DNA from: Flaveria trinervia
Taxonomy: Eukaryota > Streptophyta > Magnoliopsida > Asterales > Asteraceae
Direction of reading: 5' to 3'
Assembly: GCA_025506515.1 (NCBI GenBank)
Contig: CM046452.1
Location: 42,355,591 to 42,419,590 of the forward strand
DNA: 64,000 nucleotides
Shown: piece by piece, positions 1 to 10,282 of the stretch
How positions within the stretch are numbered: position 1 is the first letter of the stretch
How the letters are laid out: the number at the start of each line of letters is the position of its first letter
Notes under the pieces: generated by a model
Seen by the model: the letters and a program-made list of their open reading frames with translations, nothing else
The model's database searches: none
What the model was told of the DNA's origin: nothing
Position numbers and translations under genes: made by a program

Positions 1-434
1 TTTATGTTTTTACTTTCAGTAGTTTTGTAAAACGCTGAAGAGCTTGTTCTTCAGTCATTGTAGTGTCAGTAGTTTTATGTTTTTCAGTAGTTGTAGTAAC
101 TGATAACACTTAGTATTTTTGTAAGAAGATGTCAGCTGTTTTGACATCTTCAGTAGTTGTGTTTCAGTTGGAATAATTCTGTTAGATGTCACTATCAAGT
201 GACATCAGCAGACGTCACATCTCTTATATAAGAGGTGTCGACCTAATTGTAAGTGTGACATTCCGTTACCACGAAAGCGAATATTGAATGAAATATATCT
301 GCAGAATTCTCTCTATCTATAACCGTTTTTGTTCTTCATTGAATATCTTTTCGTTCTTGTGATTGGCTAATTCATTGTTAGAATTCCGCTGCTATACTCT
401 CTAATCAATCAAACGTAGATCACTGATCCTAACA
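1..434 (+). repeat. Sirevirus-type LTR, right-hand part (F/G-like family)
   Basis: This is the 3' portion of an LTR; its left part lies outside the window. It ends in CCTAACA and shares with the LTRs of element F the CAGTAGTT repeats, a hairpin at 125-151 (GAAGATGTCA and TGACATCTTC) and a TGTCAC..GTGACA palindrome near 187-207. A TATA-like stretch (cttatataag) lies near 220-230. The sequence to the right is gag of another element on the opposite strand, so this is either a solo LTR or the 3' LTR of a + strand element inserted into element A. The other end cannot be checked for a target duplication. Confidence 0.8.
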
Positions 435-2512
435 GATTGAGAGTTTGATTTAGCCTTCTTAGATTGTGAATTCTTTGTGCTTTTTGTCTTGTTTTCCTTG
501 TTGAAATAACATTCTTGAGTTGAGTGGTTATTTTTGTTGCAAATTGCATAATGTTTGTTGAAGTAGCAGTTAGAGGTCATGTGATTGTTCATATTGCAAA
601 TAGACAATAATTGTTGAAATAACAATCTTCAGTATTGTGATTTTTCATATCGCACCATTTGCAATACATTTCCTCTAATTCTTCATCAGAATTAACTACT
701 TTCTTTTTCTTATTCAGCTTTTGAAACTTCAAATCTTTTTCTAGTTTTGCAGTTGATTTTTCCTTGCCTTTCCTAGGCATACTGTCAAAAGATTCTTATT
801 TATCATTTGCTGATTTCTGTTGCATGGAAGACACCATTTTATGATTTGATTTGTTAGTTGTTGCTTTTGCCTTCCACATCTTCTATTTATTCAGTAGATT
901 TGGTCTTCTGTTGATCTGCTGTTGAAGAAGATTTCTTCTTCGTTGAAGTTCTGCTGATTGTTTATTCTTGCTCTTTTCTAAGGAAGATGTGTGTACTTTC
1001 TCCGTAGATGTGCACTATTCAACTCGGTCAGTTGATGTTTTTTGTTGCTGTTGAAGTTCTTGAAGACCTTTATTAAGCTGAGTAATTCTCTTGCAAATAG
1101 TCTTCAACATGTTTTTTTGTTTAGGAGGATATTGCAACTTTGTTTCTTCAAGAACTTTGGGAATGATTGTTTCAAAAGCAACATTCTTACTAATGTTTAG
1201 TTGATCAACATCACGTTCATTAGAATCATCCAAGTCATCACACTCATCAATGTCAAATTCTAAATCATTTTGTTTAATATGATCTAATTTAGAAGACTTG
1301 GTTTCATTCACCTCAGTTTCATTATGATTAACTTGTTGATTAGATTTTGCTTCAAACTTGGTGCTTGGCACAAAATGATTTGACATATTGTTTCTCATTA
1401 TTTCAGGTAAAGTTGTGTAATTATTATTTATAGGAGGTGTAACAGCTTTATATCCTAAACCATACCTGTTCTTTGATTCAATATGCGAATTTAATAATTT
1501 CTCATATTGCTGAGATGAAAGTTGAAACATCTAAAGTTTCACTTTAGTTGATGCATGATCAACCATGGATTTGGTTAAGGAAGTGGTCAGATGCTCAACT
1601 TGGGCTTTTAGACTGTAATTTTTTTAAACTAGTTTATCTAAATCCTTTTGTAAAGAGTTAATTTTAATTTGATATAGTTATGTTCTATTGCATGAGATTC
1701 AGTCAAAATCATTGTTTCTTTTACTTTATCGGTCAACTATTGAGCGTGGACTATATATCTTTCAACTTCCTCAACACATACTGATGAACACATTGTATCT
1801 CTTACCTCTCTAGCAATGGGTGAAACTTTATTCTCCATGTGTGCCATTAGAGCTTGATTCTCTTGTGGGACTTCCTTCTCATACTTGCTCTAGTCATAGG
1901 TTCCCTATTGAAGTATGATCAGTCTAGATTCTTTAAAATTACTTGGATGCATTTGTGGCCGGTGGGGATGAGTTGGTTATCTATGGTTGCCTGAAACATC
2001 TTTGAGATATACATTGTTGATGAGGTTGATGTTAATTAGACTGATGTTGTGGACGATTTTGATGTTGTCTCAAGTCAGGATTTGATTGTTGATTACATTT
2101 TCTAGAGAAATGTCCATAGAGACTGCATTTAAAACATCTTACCTTTGACTTATCAATACCAATCTTTGTTGTTTTACTTGCTGCAACCAAATTCTTATTC
2201 CTTCTCAGGTAGTGTTTGTCTTTATATGCAATCATAGTCATTTGCCATTAAAGATCCATTTCCTTTACTATGTATGGATGTAGTTCTTCCAAGACATGTT
2301 GGAAAATGTTGGCAGATGATAAAGTACTTCCTAACTAATCTTGAAAACTTGAACTAAAAGTTGCAAAGACTGCCTTTTGTTCTTCAGGCTCCAAAATCAT
2401 AGTGATACGTTCTACTTGGTTGTTGTTTGAAGAGGTCTTTGCTGATGATGTAGAGGAATCTCTTCTATCATCAGTTCTTCCCGTTTCCTTTCCTGATTTG
2501 CTATATTATTAT
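435..2512 (-). pseudogene. gag: Gag polyprotein, central and C-terminal part, element A
   Basis: Broken Sirevirus-like Gag read on the minus strand. From its N-terminal side it shows a CCHC knuckle (CFKCSLYGHFSRKC, about 2105-2145). A hydrophilic stretch at 1015-1530 follows, with the motif YGLGYKAV, an acidic patch and a coiled-coil-prone end. Two or three CX2-3C..H..C knuckles of the type NNHxTxxCYF lie at 435-780. Gag binds element RNA and forms the cytoplasmic particle. The frame is interrupted by several stops and shifts. The N-terminal half of the same gene lies at 6190-6732; the sequence between belongs to element B. At 435 the gene is cut by the LTR of 1-434, and no pol of this element is in the window. 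Confidence 0.8.
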
Positions 2513-3497
2513 TTTATTATATACATTGTTATCTATCATTAATTTTTATTTATAACCGAGAACTAAATCGATCATGAGATCACATCCTCAAGATATACTT
2601 TACACAAAGATGAATTTAAACATTGACAAGCAATGAGATCACATTGATAACTGAATCTAATCACAGTGTTTGAATTATTTTGAAATTCTAAAAAGATCAA
2701 TAACCATTGCTCATATGTTTGTCCATTTAAACCCATGCCCTATATTTTTCAACAAGCAGAAGATGATTCGTTAAGGTTCGATTAAATGCTTTAGAATTCT
2801 AGGACCCACAATCATTTGGTAAAAACCCTCACCCAATCTCTAGATTTCTTGAATTTTGTAACAATCTATAAAGAGCTAGGCTTGTGCATTAGTGTGCAAG
2901 TGATTATCGACAGAATATTGCATTCTGTGATGAATTCATCATTTAGATGATTTGACACAACTTAGACCAAAATGGTGAGAGCTCCAGGTCTATACTCACG
3001 TATAGCAAAGGAGATGACCATTTAATCATGTGCCGATGAGAGCTCCAGGTCAGTACTATCATACAACAGAGGAGATCATCATTCCAGGTCAATACTTCCG
3101 TACAATAGAGGAGATTAACACAAACACAAGACACATAAATACACCAGACATAACTCAAAGATATGACATAAATGATTTGGATCATAGTGGGTGAAAGATC
3201 AATTCTCAGTCCAATTTTTGTCAGGACTCAGTTTTTTTGCAGGCCAAAAATGATTGTATAAATCCAGATGTCCTTAAGCATATATTTTAATTCAAATCAT
3301 GATGCTATTGTCTACTTTATTGTTCAGGCTAAGTCTACCAAGCATATCATTAAAGTATCTATTTGTTTTCTATTATTTGCAATTAAAAATAAGATGTAAA
3401 TCAGATAACAATATCAGTTACTATCATTTCTTATTTTAAAATGCAAGTCATGCAAAAACAAGCATTTCAAGACGATATACAATCATTTCTCAGTCAT
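2513..3497 (-). repeat. Non-coding post-pol region, element B
   Basis: No coding sequence is supported here. The stretch resembles the region between pol and ORF3 of element H (33300-33830) in the same orientation, including 'tgtttgtccatttaaaccca' near 2719-2738 against a near match near 33310. It carries three copies of a stem-loop motif, listed separately. I assign it to element B because it lies on the 3' side of B's gag in the same orientation. The intervening B pol is missing, and the gap at 3498-3597 hides the junction. No B 3' LTR is recognised near 2513. Confidence 0.5.
2982..3115 (-). promoter_or_regulatory. Three copies of the CTCTGTT-loop-GACCTGG stem-loop motif (element B)
   Basis: On the minus strand the copies are at 3115-3082, 3076-3043 and 3014-2982. 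Each reads CTCCT(C/T)TG, then a short self-complementary core, then GACCTGG. The cores are GTAC-ggaa-GTAT, GTAT-gata-GTAC and ATAC-gtga-GTAT, so the loop differs while the arms largely pair. The same motif occurs in elements D (17311-17469) and H (33499-33604), always between pol and ORF3. The function is unknown; the constant position suggests an RNA or DNA signal. Confidence 0.6.
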
Positions 3498-3597
3498 NNN
3501 NNNNNNNNNNNNNNNNNNNNNNNNNNNNNNNNNNNNNNNNNNNNNNNNNNNNNNNNNNNNNNNNNNNNNNNNNNNNNNNNNNNNNNNNNNNNNNNNN
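3498..3597. other. Assembly gap (100 N)
   Basis: A run of exactly 100 N. This is the conventional placeholder for a gap of unknown size, so the true distance between the flanking repeats is not known. Confidence 0.99.
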
Positions 3598-4092
3598 TGG
3601 TGCTAAAGTCGAGGTATTGCCGACTCCTAGGGGCCGTACGCTTGTGCACTAGGGAACCAAATACACTTAGCCAATCTTTTATACTTGTAATCAAGTCGAG
3701 GTTTGGTTGTAACGATATGTGTTCTATAACCTTACTAGCTTATAATCCATGACATGAATTGCTACTTGTAATCTTATTATGTATGAAAACCTGGAAACTC
3801 ACCAATTATTTTTAGTTGACTCTTTATTTTCATCATGTTTCAGGAAATCTCCAAGATTAATGTGTTTTTTGAAGCTTGCAATAAGACTAGGATTTGGACC
3901 TAGTTAATTTAAAATAAAATGTTTATGTAATGTTTTATTTTGTTTGGAAATTATCTCATGTTAAGACTTATGCTTGTATGCTCTTTAAAACTTATAAACT
4001 TAATATTTACATTTTAACATAGCGTTATGTGATTGTGAACAATCTTATCCCTCACATCTCGACGTTTCCGCCGACAAGGTTGGGGTGTGACA
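3598..4092 (-). repeat. TGTCACACCCC-type LTR-like fragment
   Basis: On the minus strand the sequence starts TGTCACACCCCAACC at 4092 and runs into the gap. It has no coding potential. A similar start (TGTCACACCC) and an internal 'ttggtgagttt' stretch recur in the + strand repeat at 46196-47386, so both may belong to one family. TG at the end is compatible with an LTR, but the other terminus is hidden by the gap. It interrupts element B immediately downstream of its gag. Confidence 0.45.
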
Positions 4093-4970
4093 TGGTCCAT
4101 CCATCAAGCTTTGTTTTAAGCTTGCTTGTTTCAAATTCAGACAAGGTGACTCTTTTGTTTAAAACATTTATTTCAACATTTCTTTCAAGAAGAGTTTGTT
4201 TTAAATAATCATTTTCTTTTAAAGCTTCATTTAATTTTATTAAATACTTGCCTTCATTCTTTTTCAGTTCTGCGTTTATGGTGGTTAATTCCTTTTGGTT
4301 ATCTAAAAGCAACCTATTACACACCAAATAAATGAATTTTGCAAGTTGAAGAACATATTTCCTGAACTGTCTCGTATGGAAGATCCAGGATGACTCTTTC
4401 AGCAGTAAGAGCATTCTCATAGTTGCAATCTCTGCTATTTCTCTTCCATTTCTCTTCCTTATCGGTATTACAAACTACATCATTCAACTCAGCTCCACCT
4501 TACCCATTGATGTCTTCTTAACCTCCTCTTGTACCTCTTCAGTTCAAGGTTTCGGTAAACCTTGGAATTGGTGCTAGAATCTGATCTCTCTTCTGGTTTC
4601 TCTATGGAGTTTGAATTGATCTTTGGAGTTAGATATGTCGCTTCATAGTACTAACAACATTTGATATCCAAGTCAATCTCTTTCTGTTTGTTGATCACCT
4701 CCATCAGTTTTTAATCCCGAAAGCCTCTATCTCGTTTAATCGACTTGTCGTGTGAGCTCCATTCTGATGGGAGAGAATCAAGCAATCTTAGAACTTGTTC
4801 ATGATTTCCCAATTGGGTATCAAACTTCTTCAAATTACTTGCCACCAATAGAAAACGATCGACAAAATCAGACATCTTTTCATTTTGTTAAGCTGCAAAA
4901 TTATCAAACCGACATTATGCAATTGTGAGATTATCATATTTGAAGGATTTAAGCAATTCTGCAAAAGCCA
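4093..4970 (-). pseudogene. gag: Gag fragment with coiled coil, element B
   Basis: Minus-strand reading gives a Gag-like protein with stops and frameshifts. A UBN2-type helical section at about 4700-4970 includes EQVLRLLDSLPSEW, which is typical of copia Gag. The C-terminal 122 residues at 4052-4420 are open and rich in E, K, L and N with a heptad-like pattern, like the coiled coil of the H Gag. The N-terminal exon-like part is missing: upstream there are only leader-type sequences. The 3' side ends at the TGTCACACCCC fragment, so knuckles and pol are absent. Confidence 0.65.
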
Positions 4971-5754
4971 TTTTGATTATTGCAATTAATACTCCCAAAA
5001 ATATTTTTCTCAAAATTTGTAAAATAAACCTCCCCCGGGAATAATATATTTTTTAAATGTCACGCTAGACAATATTATTTTTTATAGATCTTGCGAAATC
5101 GATGAAAAATTCTTTATCGGGATGAACTCAGTTAATCCCAACTAGGGGGAAAAAGTCATCTTTAACATTCAAATTTCACTGAAGAAATGATAGTTTTGCC
5201 GAAATTATAGTTTCTCAGACCTAGTTTCGTTGTGAACTCTAGTTTCGTTGAGTCGACAGCAGTTTCGCTAGAAATTTCGGCAGCTGTTTCGCTAGCCAAA
5301 TGCCAAAAATAGCTTAGTTTCGCCGACAAGTTCGCACGAAACAAGCTTGAACTTTCGTTCAATGATACTTTTGGGAGCAATTTTGCTTGTAATCACCCAC
5401 AAGCACTGTTGAACTTTCGTTCAATGAAACTAGTTTCGAAGGACAGTAGAAAATAACTTCAATGAGGATAACCCATGTAGTTTCGCTGGATGAACTGATA
5501 ATTTCGCTGAATGAAGCTGAAAAACTTTTTCAATATGAAATCAATCTGAAATCATCAAAAACTCAATGGATTTGAGATCTGATGATTAATAGAGCTTCCC
5601 CAACCAACAACAACAAAATTCAAGAAAATTCCATATCAAATACACACGAATTTGATCTAAAATTGATGAAAACTTGATATTGAACAAAAAAAACCAAAAC
5701 CTTAACTTCTCTCTCTAAAAATCTTCAAATATTCAGTGAATTTGATCCAAAATG
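4971..5754 (-). repeat. Leader region of element B with TTTCGCT/TTTCGTT repeats
   Basis: Untranslated leader between the primer-binding site and gag. From 5160 to 5560 the + strand is studded with AGTTTCG(C/T)T and AATGAAAC-like half-sites, for example near 5350 and 5410 where they form short inverted repeats. No ORF in it resembles a known protein. The motif differs from the repeats of the other Sirevirus families in the window. Confidence 0.5.
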
Positions 5755-5766
5755 GCTCTGATATCA
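5755..5766 (-). promoter_or_regulatory. Primer-binding site, element B
   Basis: The minus strand reads TGATATCAGAGC directly inside the LTR end. This is one base away from TGGTATCAGAGC, the usual copia site complementary to the 3' end of initiator tRNA-Met. It fixes the orientation of B as minus. Confidence 0.7.
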
Positions 5767-5769
5767 AAT

Positions 5770-6181
5770 TGTAACTCTAGGATAAACACTTGAATCAAAT
5801 ATTATGAAGATTTGTAAGATCAAACAATCATAAACACAATAAAACCTGTTTGATCTATATTGATTGCATATAATTTCTACAAAGTGGAATACCCCAATCA
5901 ATTGGTTATTCAACAATCAACAACACTAATGACAATTAACTTATTTATAGTCTAGACTAATATTCACTAATTGCATTTAACCCCCTAGACTTAGGTTAAC
6001 TAATGAAAATTACATATAAATCATCAAAATGACTAAAATAGGATAAAATATATTTTGTTCACACAAAATATATTTATTACAATAAAACTCCTAGTCATTT
6101 AAATCTTCAACATCTCATCTTGGTTCCTCGTCTCGAAAGTGTCAGGTTTGACTTTTGTTGACTTTGATTGTGTTGATAACA
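5770..6181 (-). repeat. 5' LTR of element B (about 412 bp)
   Basis: Bounded on the + strand by TGTAACTC at 5770 and GATAACA ending at 6181, so on the minus strand it runs TGTTATC to GTTACA with the expected TG..CA ends. The left boundary is fixed by the primer-binding site; the right boundary is inferred from the return of element A gag sequence just beyond. No matching 3' LTR was found to the left, so B is incomplete. Confidence 0.55.
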
Positions 6182-6189
6182 TAGACTAT

Positions 6190-6732
6190 CTTTTACAGCT
6201 CCAATAGGGGCATCTTTTTGTTCAATTCCTCATTAGTGTATTTCAACTCCAAGATGTTCATCTCTGTTACACGTTGCATAAATCTATGGAGTTGTTGAGG
6301 AATTGATTCACCATCAATATGATGAAAAGTTTCATATTGTAAGCGAAGTGTATCCTTCCTAATGCTTCTGATTTCATCACTCCCTTCACAGAGAGTATGA
6401 AGAATCTTCCACAAGTAATTGGTTGTTTTGTAATTCTCACACATGATCAATATTTCTTCAGGTAAAGCCATACTAAGCAAGTTGTATGCTTTGATATCAA
6501 CTTTTACCTTCTTAACATTGTCATGTGTCATATATTTTGTATTTATTGGTTTATTATTGTCATTATAATCTGGACCAAGAGCGAGAGGAATATAATAAAC
6601 TTCAGTAATCGAAATTCATAAGTCAGAATCTGTATAATTCACATGATTCTTGAATTTGATTTTCCAGAAGTTAAAATCCGCTTTTGTTTCCAACTTTGGA
6701 GGTTGGTATGATGATCCCCCAAAGTTACTCAT
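6190..6732 (-). pseudogene. gag: Gag N-terminal part, element A
   Basis: Starts at the ATG of 6732-6730 (MSNFGGSSYQPP), a typical N-terminus of plant copia Gag that continues KLETKADFNFWK. After one early stop and a frameshift, an open stretch at 6193-6531 shows the UBN2-type helical domain: SMALPEEI, then a W-K-I-L helix, then IRSIRKDTLRLQYETF. The protein breaks off at element B's LTR and appears to resume at 2512-435. It follows the A leader and LTR in the correct order. Confidence 0.75.
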
Positions 6733-7156
6733 TTTTAGTTAAAGTCTAAGAGATTAACTAAACAAAGATTCTTCTTGAGTAATTTACTAATTAGTAACAA
6801 AACTTAATTAACAATTAAGTAATTTTGGTCACAAATCAGTCAATATTTTTAATGTTAATTAATTATCAAATCAAGGATTTAATGTATTATCAAATCAAGA
6901 TTTATCAATCAATAACTCAGATCCACGATTCAATTAATATGAATAATTAATCTAAGTTTAAACAAATAATGAAACAGTACTCGCTGAAAAACAAATCTCC
7001 TATTTTTATTGTTTTAAGAAAAAATCAATTCATTGTAAAATGATTTGATAAAAAACAATAGATCTAATGAGAAAACTAATAGATCTTATGAAATAAGGAG
7101 ACAACTAAACAATTCTAACATCGGTAGATCTATCGATCTACATCAATGAGTACTTA
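6733..7156 (-). other. Leader of element A, non-coding
   Basis: AT-rich untranslated stretch between the primer-binding site and the Gag ATG. I see no ORF, repeat or other signal in it beyond position and composition. Confidence 0.5.
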
Positions 7157-7168
7157 GCTCTGATACCA
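7157..7168 (-). promoter_or_regulatory. Primer-binding site, element A
   Basis: The minus strand reads TGGTATCAGAGC, the classical site for initiator tRNA-Met, two bases inside the LTR end. It sets the orientation of A. Confidence 0.85.
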
Positions 7169-7170
7169 CC

Positions 7171-8008
7171 TGTGAATCCAAGGATCACAATTAGGAATTA
7201 TCAGTGTTAGAAGAATGAAATCAAGCTAATCATTACAAAATGATCACTAACTGTTGATTAATTGTATTTTTGAGCAAATATCAAATCAAGTAAATGTTTG
7301 TTATGACGAACACAATGATATGAATACAATAAATAAGCAAACAAGATTTGGTTCAAAAGTATTTCATTAAAATTAATTAATGATTATAGATGAATAAAGA
7401 ATGAATGCAATAAACAATATATGCTTTGATTGTATTATGGTTGATGATGTATTAATTATGATGGTTGTTAGGGTTTATGATTGATTGTGTGAATCGATGT
7501 GATGTTTGCCGTCAAATTGATTGTCTTATGGCTCGTGGGTCTGTTCTCTTTGATGTTAAACCTAGGATCCATATTATAGACAACTATTGTTTCTGTTAAC
7601 GAAGCACCAGATCTCTTGGGATTTGACATTGTCTTGTTGACTTGTTGACCTGTAATACTTGAATTATTTAAATACAAGTGTTTGGACTCCGCAGCTACAT
7701 AGTCTTCCGTAGATGCTTGTTCTTCCGAAGGTATCTTGTTATTTTAAAGGTATCTTGTCATCAGAAGTTTCTTGTTCTTCCAAAGTTTTCTTGTCGTTCC
7801 GAAGGTATTTGTTCTTCCAAAGGTATCTTCACTTAAAATTTAGAGCTGGTTGTTCATCCGCAAAAGATATTCGGATGATTGTTTTTGTAAGAAACATATC
7901 TACGGAAGAATAAAATGTTCTTCGATAGATGTTTCTTACACTTAGTAAAATTCACAAATTGACCAAGTATAATGTTTTACCTGCAATCATACATAAATCA
8001 AGACAAAT
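7171..8008 (-). repeat. 5' LTR of element A (same family as D and E), truncated
   Basis: The inner end TGTGAATCC at 7171 mirrors the end GGATTCACA of the E LTR (45445). The sequence then follows the reverse complement of the E LTR through the CTTCCGTAGAT / TTCCGAAGG repeat cluster (7690-7930) to about 8008. The outer 110 bp or so, including the expected TGTTAGAT start, are missing. The LTR is fused directly to + strand reverse transcriptase of element D, so this is a recombination or deletion junction. Confidence 0.75.
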
Positions 8009-8027
8009 ATGTTTCTTACACTTAGTG

Positions 8028-9072
8028 GTATGAAACACTATCATTTTTTCTCAAGCATGGCTACAAAAGGGGAACCATTGATCAGACACTCTTTCTCAAA
8101 CAAGAACATCAAGATCTCTTAGCTGTTTAAATATATGTTGATGACATTATATTTGGATCAACTAATAAGATATTGTGTCTAAATTCCGAAGAGCTGATGA
8201 AATTTGAATTTCAGATGAGTTCAATGGGTGAATTGACTTTCTTTCTTGGTCTTCAAGTTCATCGCAGATGTGATTTTCATCAATCAAGAAAAATACATAC
8301 ATCAAATCTTGAAGAAGTATAATCTTGCTGGTACATCTTCATGCAAAACACTAGCCTCAACAATTGAAAAGATGGTACCTGATTCTTCAGGAAAATCTAT
8401 TGATCAACGATTATATAGATCAATGATAGGATCTCTTATGTATTTAACTGCGAGTAGACCTGACATTATGTTTGTTATGTATGTTTGTGCTAGGTACCAA
8501 TCTGATCTAAAATAATCTCATTTGAATACTGTGAAAAGAATCTTCAGATATCTCAAGGAAAACCAGGACTTGGTCTTTGGTATCCAAAGGATGGTGACTT
8601 TACACTCTAGTCATACTCAGACAGCGACTATGGTGGATGTAACAGTAGTAGAAAATCCACAACTGGTGGATGTCAATTAATCAGACCAAGACTAGTATCA
8701 TGGCAGTGCAAGAAACAAACCAATGTATCTGTATCCACAGCTGGGGCTGAGTACATTGCTTCTTCAGCTGGTTGCTCTCAAGTCCTTTGGTCGCAAAACC
8801 AATTGCTTGACTATGGTTACAACTTCCTTCAAACTTCAATTTACATAGATAATTCTGCTGCTATGTTTATAACTGCTAATCCTGTGCAACATAGTAAAAC
8901 AAAACATATTGAGATAAGATATCATTATCTGAGATAATGCTCAAAAAAAGGTTTGATTAAGTTAGTTAAAGTGGATACAACAAATCAGTTTGCTGATTTA
9001 TTTACTAAAGCCTTTGATTCAGTCAGATATAATTTTCTAATTGAGTCTCTGGGCATAATTAACTTAGCTTAA
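8028..9072 (+). pseudogene. pol: Reverse transcriptase C-terminus and RNase H, element D
   Basis: Begins inside RT (WYETLSFF) and shows the catalytic YVDD motif (near 8130, followed by IIFGSTN), then the SSMGELTFFLGLQ stretch. A 89-residue open segment at 8246-8515 contains the conserved block SLMYLTASRPDIMF. RNase H follows with SDSDYGG, the AEYIA-like block (GAEYIASS), DNSAA and KTKHIEIRYH, ending LGIINLA and a stop near 9072. Stops and frameshifts break it. The N-terminal RT, integrase, protease and gag are absent, removed at the junction with the A LTR. Its natural continuation is the post-pol region split by element C. Confidence 0.85.
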
Positions 9073-9306
9073 TCAATTTGAACAAACAAAATGCTGTGTG
9101 TAATGCTACTTCAACATGACATATGCTTGGGAAATGATAGTACACTGTATATTTGCTTATTCTTGAATTCTTAAATATCATTAAATCTGAGCAAGTTTCT
9201 TGATATGTGAGTAGGTTCATCTTGAGTGGAAACTACACTTAGTGCATGCCAAACATAATGCAAAGTGATTGTTTGTGGGAAACTTCAATTTAAGGATACA
9301 AAGTGA
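9073..9306 (+). other. Start of post-pol region of element D
   Basis: Non-coding stretch after the RNase H stop, interrupted at 9306 by insertion of element C and continuing at 17224. The last five bases, AGTGA at 9302-9306, are the target duplication of C. Confidence 0.7.
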
Positions 9307-10267
9307 TGTTGGATTCTTTATGCCCAAGACACATAGAACATTGATGTGGTTAGTACGTTATGATCCAAGTCGGGTCATACCCAATAACAAGCTTTGCAAA
9401 CACCAAATATATTAATTGATGATATGATCATACAATTAAATAAATACACCAATTTAGAAAATGGGTTTTCTAAATAAGTTGCATATGAGATTGAACAACT
9501 TATATGGATATTTTGTTGATAGATATTATTTGTAATGTTGTTTAATTTAGTTAAATAACATCAAATAATAAAAGTATGTGTATGCTATATAATTAAAAGG
9601 TTAATTATATATCTATTTTAATAAAATATTTTAACAAGGATTAAAAGGGGTTTTGGGGGGGAAAAAAAACAAGAGAGAAGGGTTCAGCCGCCCTTTTTTG
9701 GGCAGCCCTCTCTTTTGGTTTTCCTTTGGTTCTCTTGAGATTTTGGCTCTCCTAGAATACACACACTCTCCATTCAGATCTCTCTTACTCTCTCATATGC
9801 AAAAGGGTCACAAGAACATCAATTTTTCTTATGGAAGAAAGATATCATGGCTGGAACAAAGCCCTAGCAGCTTTGTTGATTGTTCACGGCTGGAACAAGG
9901 TTCCAGCAGCTTTCTTGATCCGATTTGGTGCTCAAATCCTAGCAAGAATGGTGTATGCTCGATGCTTGTGGGTATGGAAGCTTGAGGACACCTCTTCTTG
10001 GTGTTTTGGCTGTTCAAGAACATCATTCTCTTCATCTATATCTTGTTTTTCAGCAGCCTTTGAAGGTAGTATGTATTGCTTATTTGGTTGTTATTTATTG
10101 GTGATAGCTAGTTCAAACATATATATAAGATCCTTATGTTCTTGGGTTTGCTGTTGTCATGAAATGAACCATATTTTCAGATTACAAATGATAATATTTG
10201 ATTTTAATCCCCTGCATTTTCAAGTTTAATGGTTAAACTAGTTTGATTTGGTCCAACAAACCCAACA
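9307..10267 (+). repeat. 5' LTR of element C
   Basis: Starts TGTTGGATTC and ends AACCCAACA. An AT-rich block with 'ttatatatcta' near 9605 is a TATA-like candidate upstream of the C/T-rich stretch at 9700-9790. By eye about 25 differences, mostly substitutions, separate it from the 3' LTR. Small ORFs inside it are not regarded as genes. Confidence 0.92.
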
Positions 10268-10282
10268 TTGGCATCTAGAGCC
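10268..10282 (+). promoter_or_regulatory. Primer-binding site, element C
   Basis: TTGGCATCTAGAGCC directly follows the 5' LTR. It is a diverged form of the tRNA-Met site TTGGTATCAGAGCC, with an extra base. A related form (ATGGCATCAAGAGTC) follows the C-like LTR remnant at 45754. Confidence 0.75.

Noticed and set aside
3441..3752. ORF spanning the N gap
   Set aside because: A third of it is undefined sequence; no reading frame can be supported across a gap of unknown size.
9653..9985. 110-residue ORF, with a similar one at 16606-16938
   Set aside because: It lies wholly inside the two LTRs of element C; the similarity is simply LTR duplication, and the protein matches nothing I recognise.
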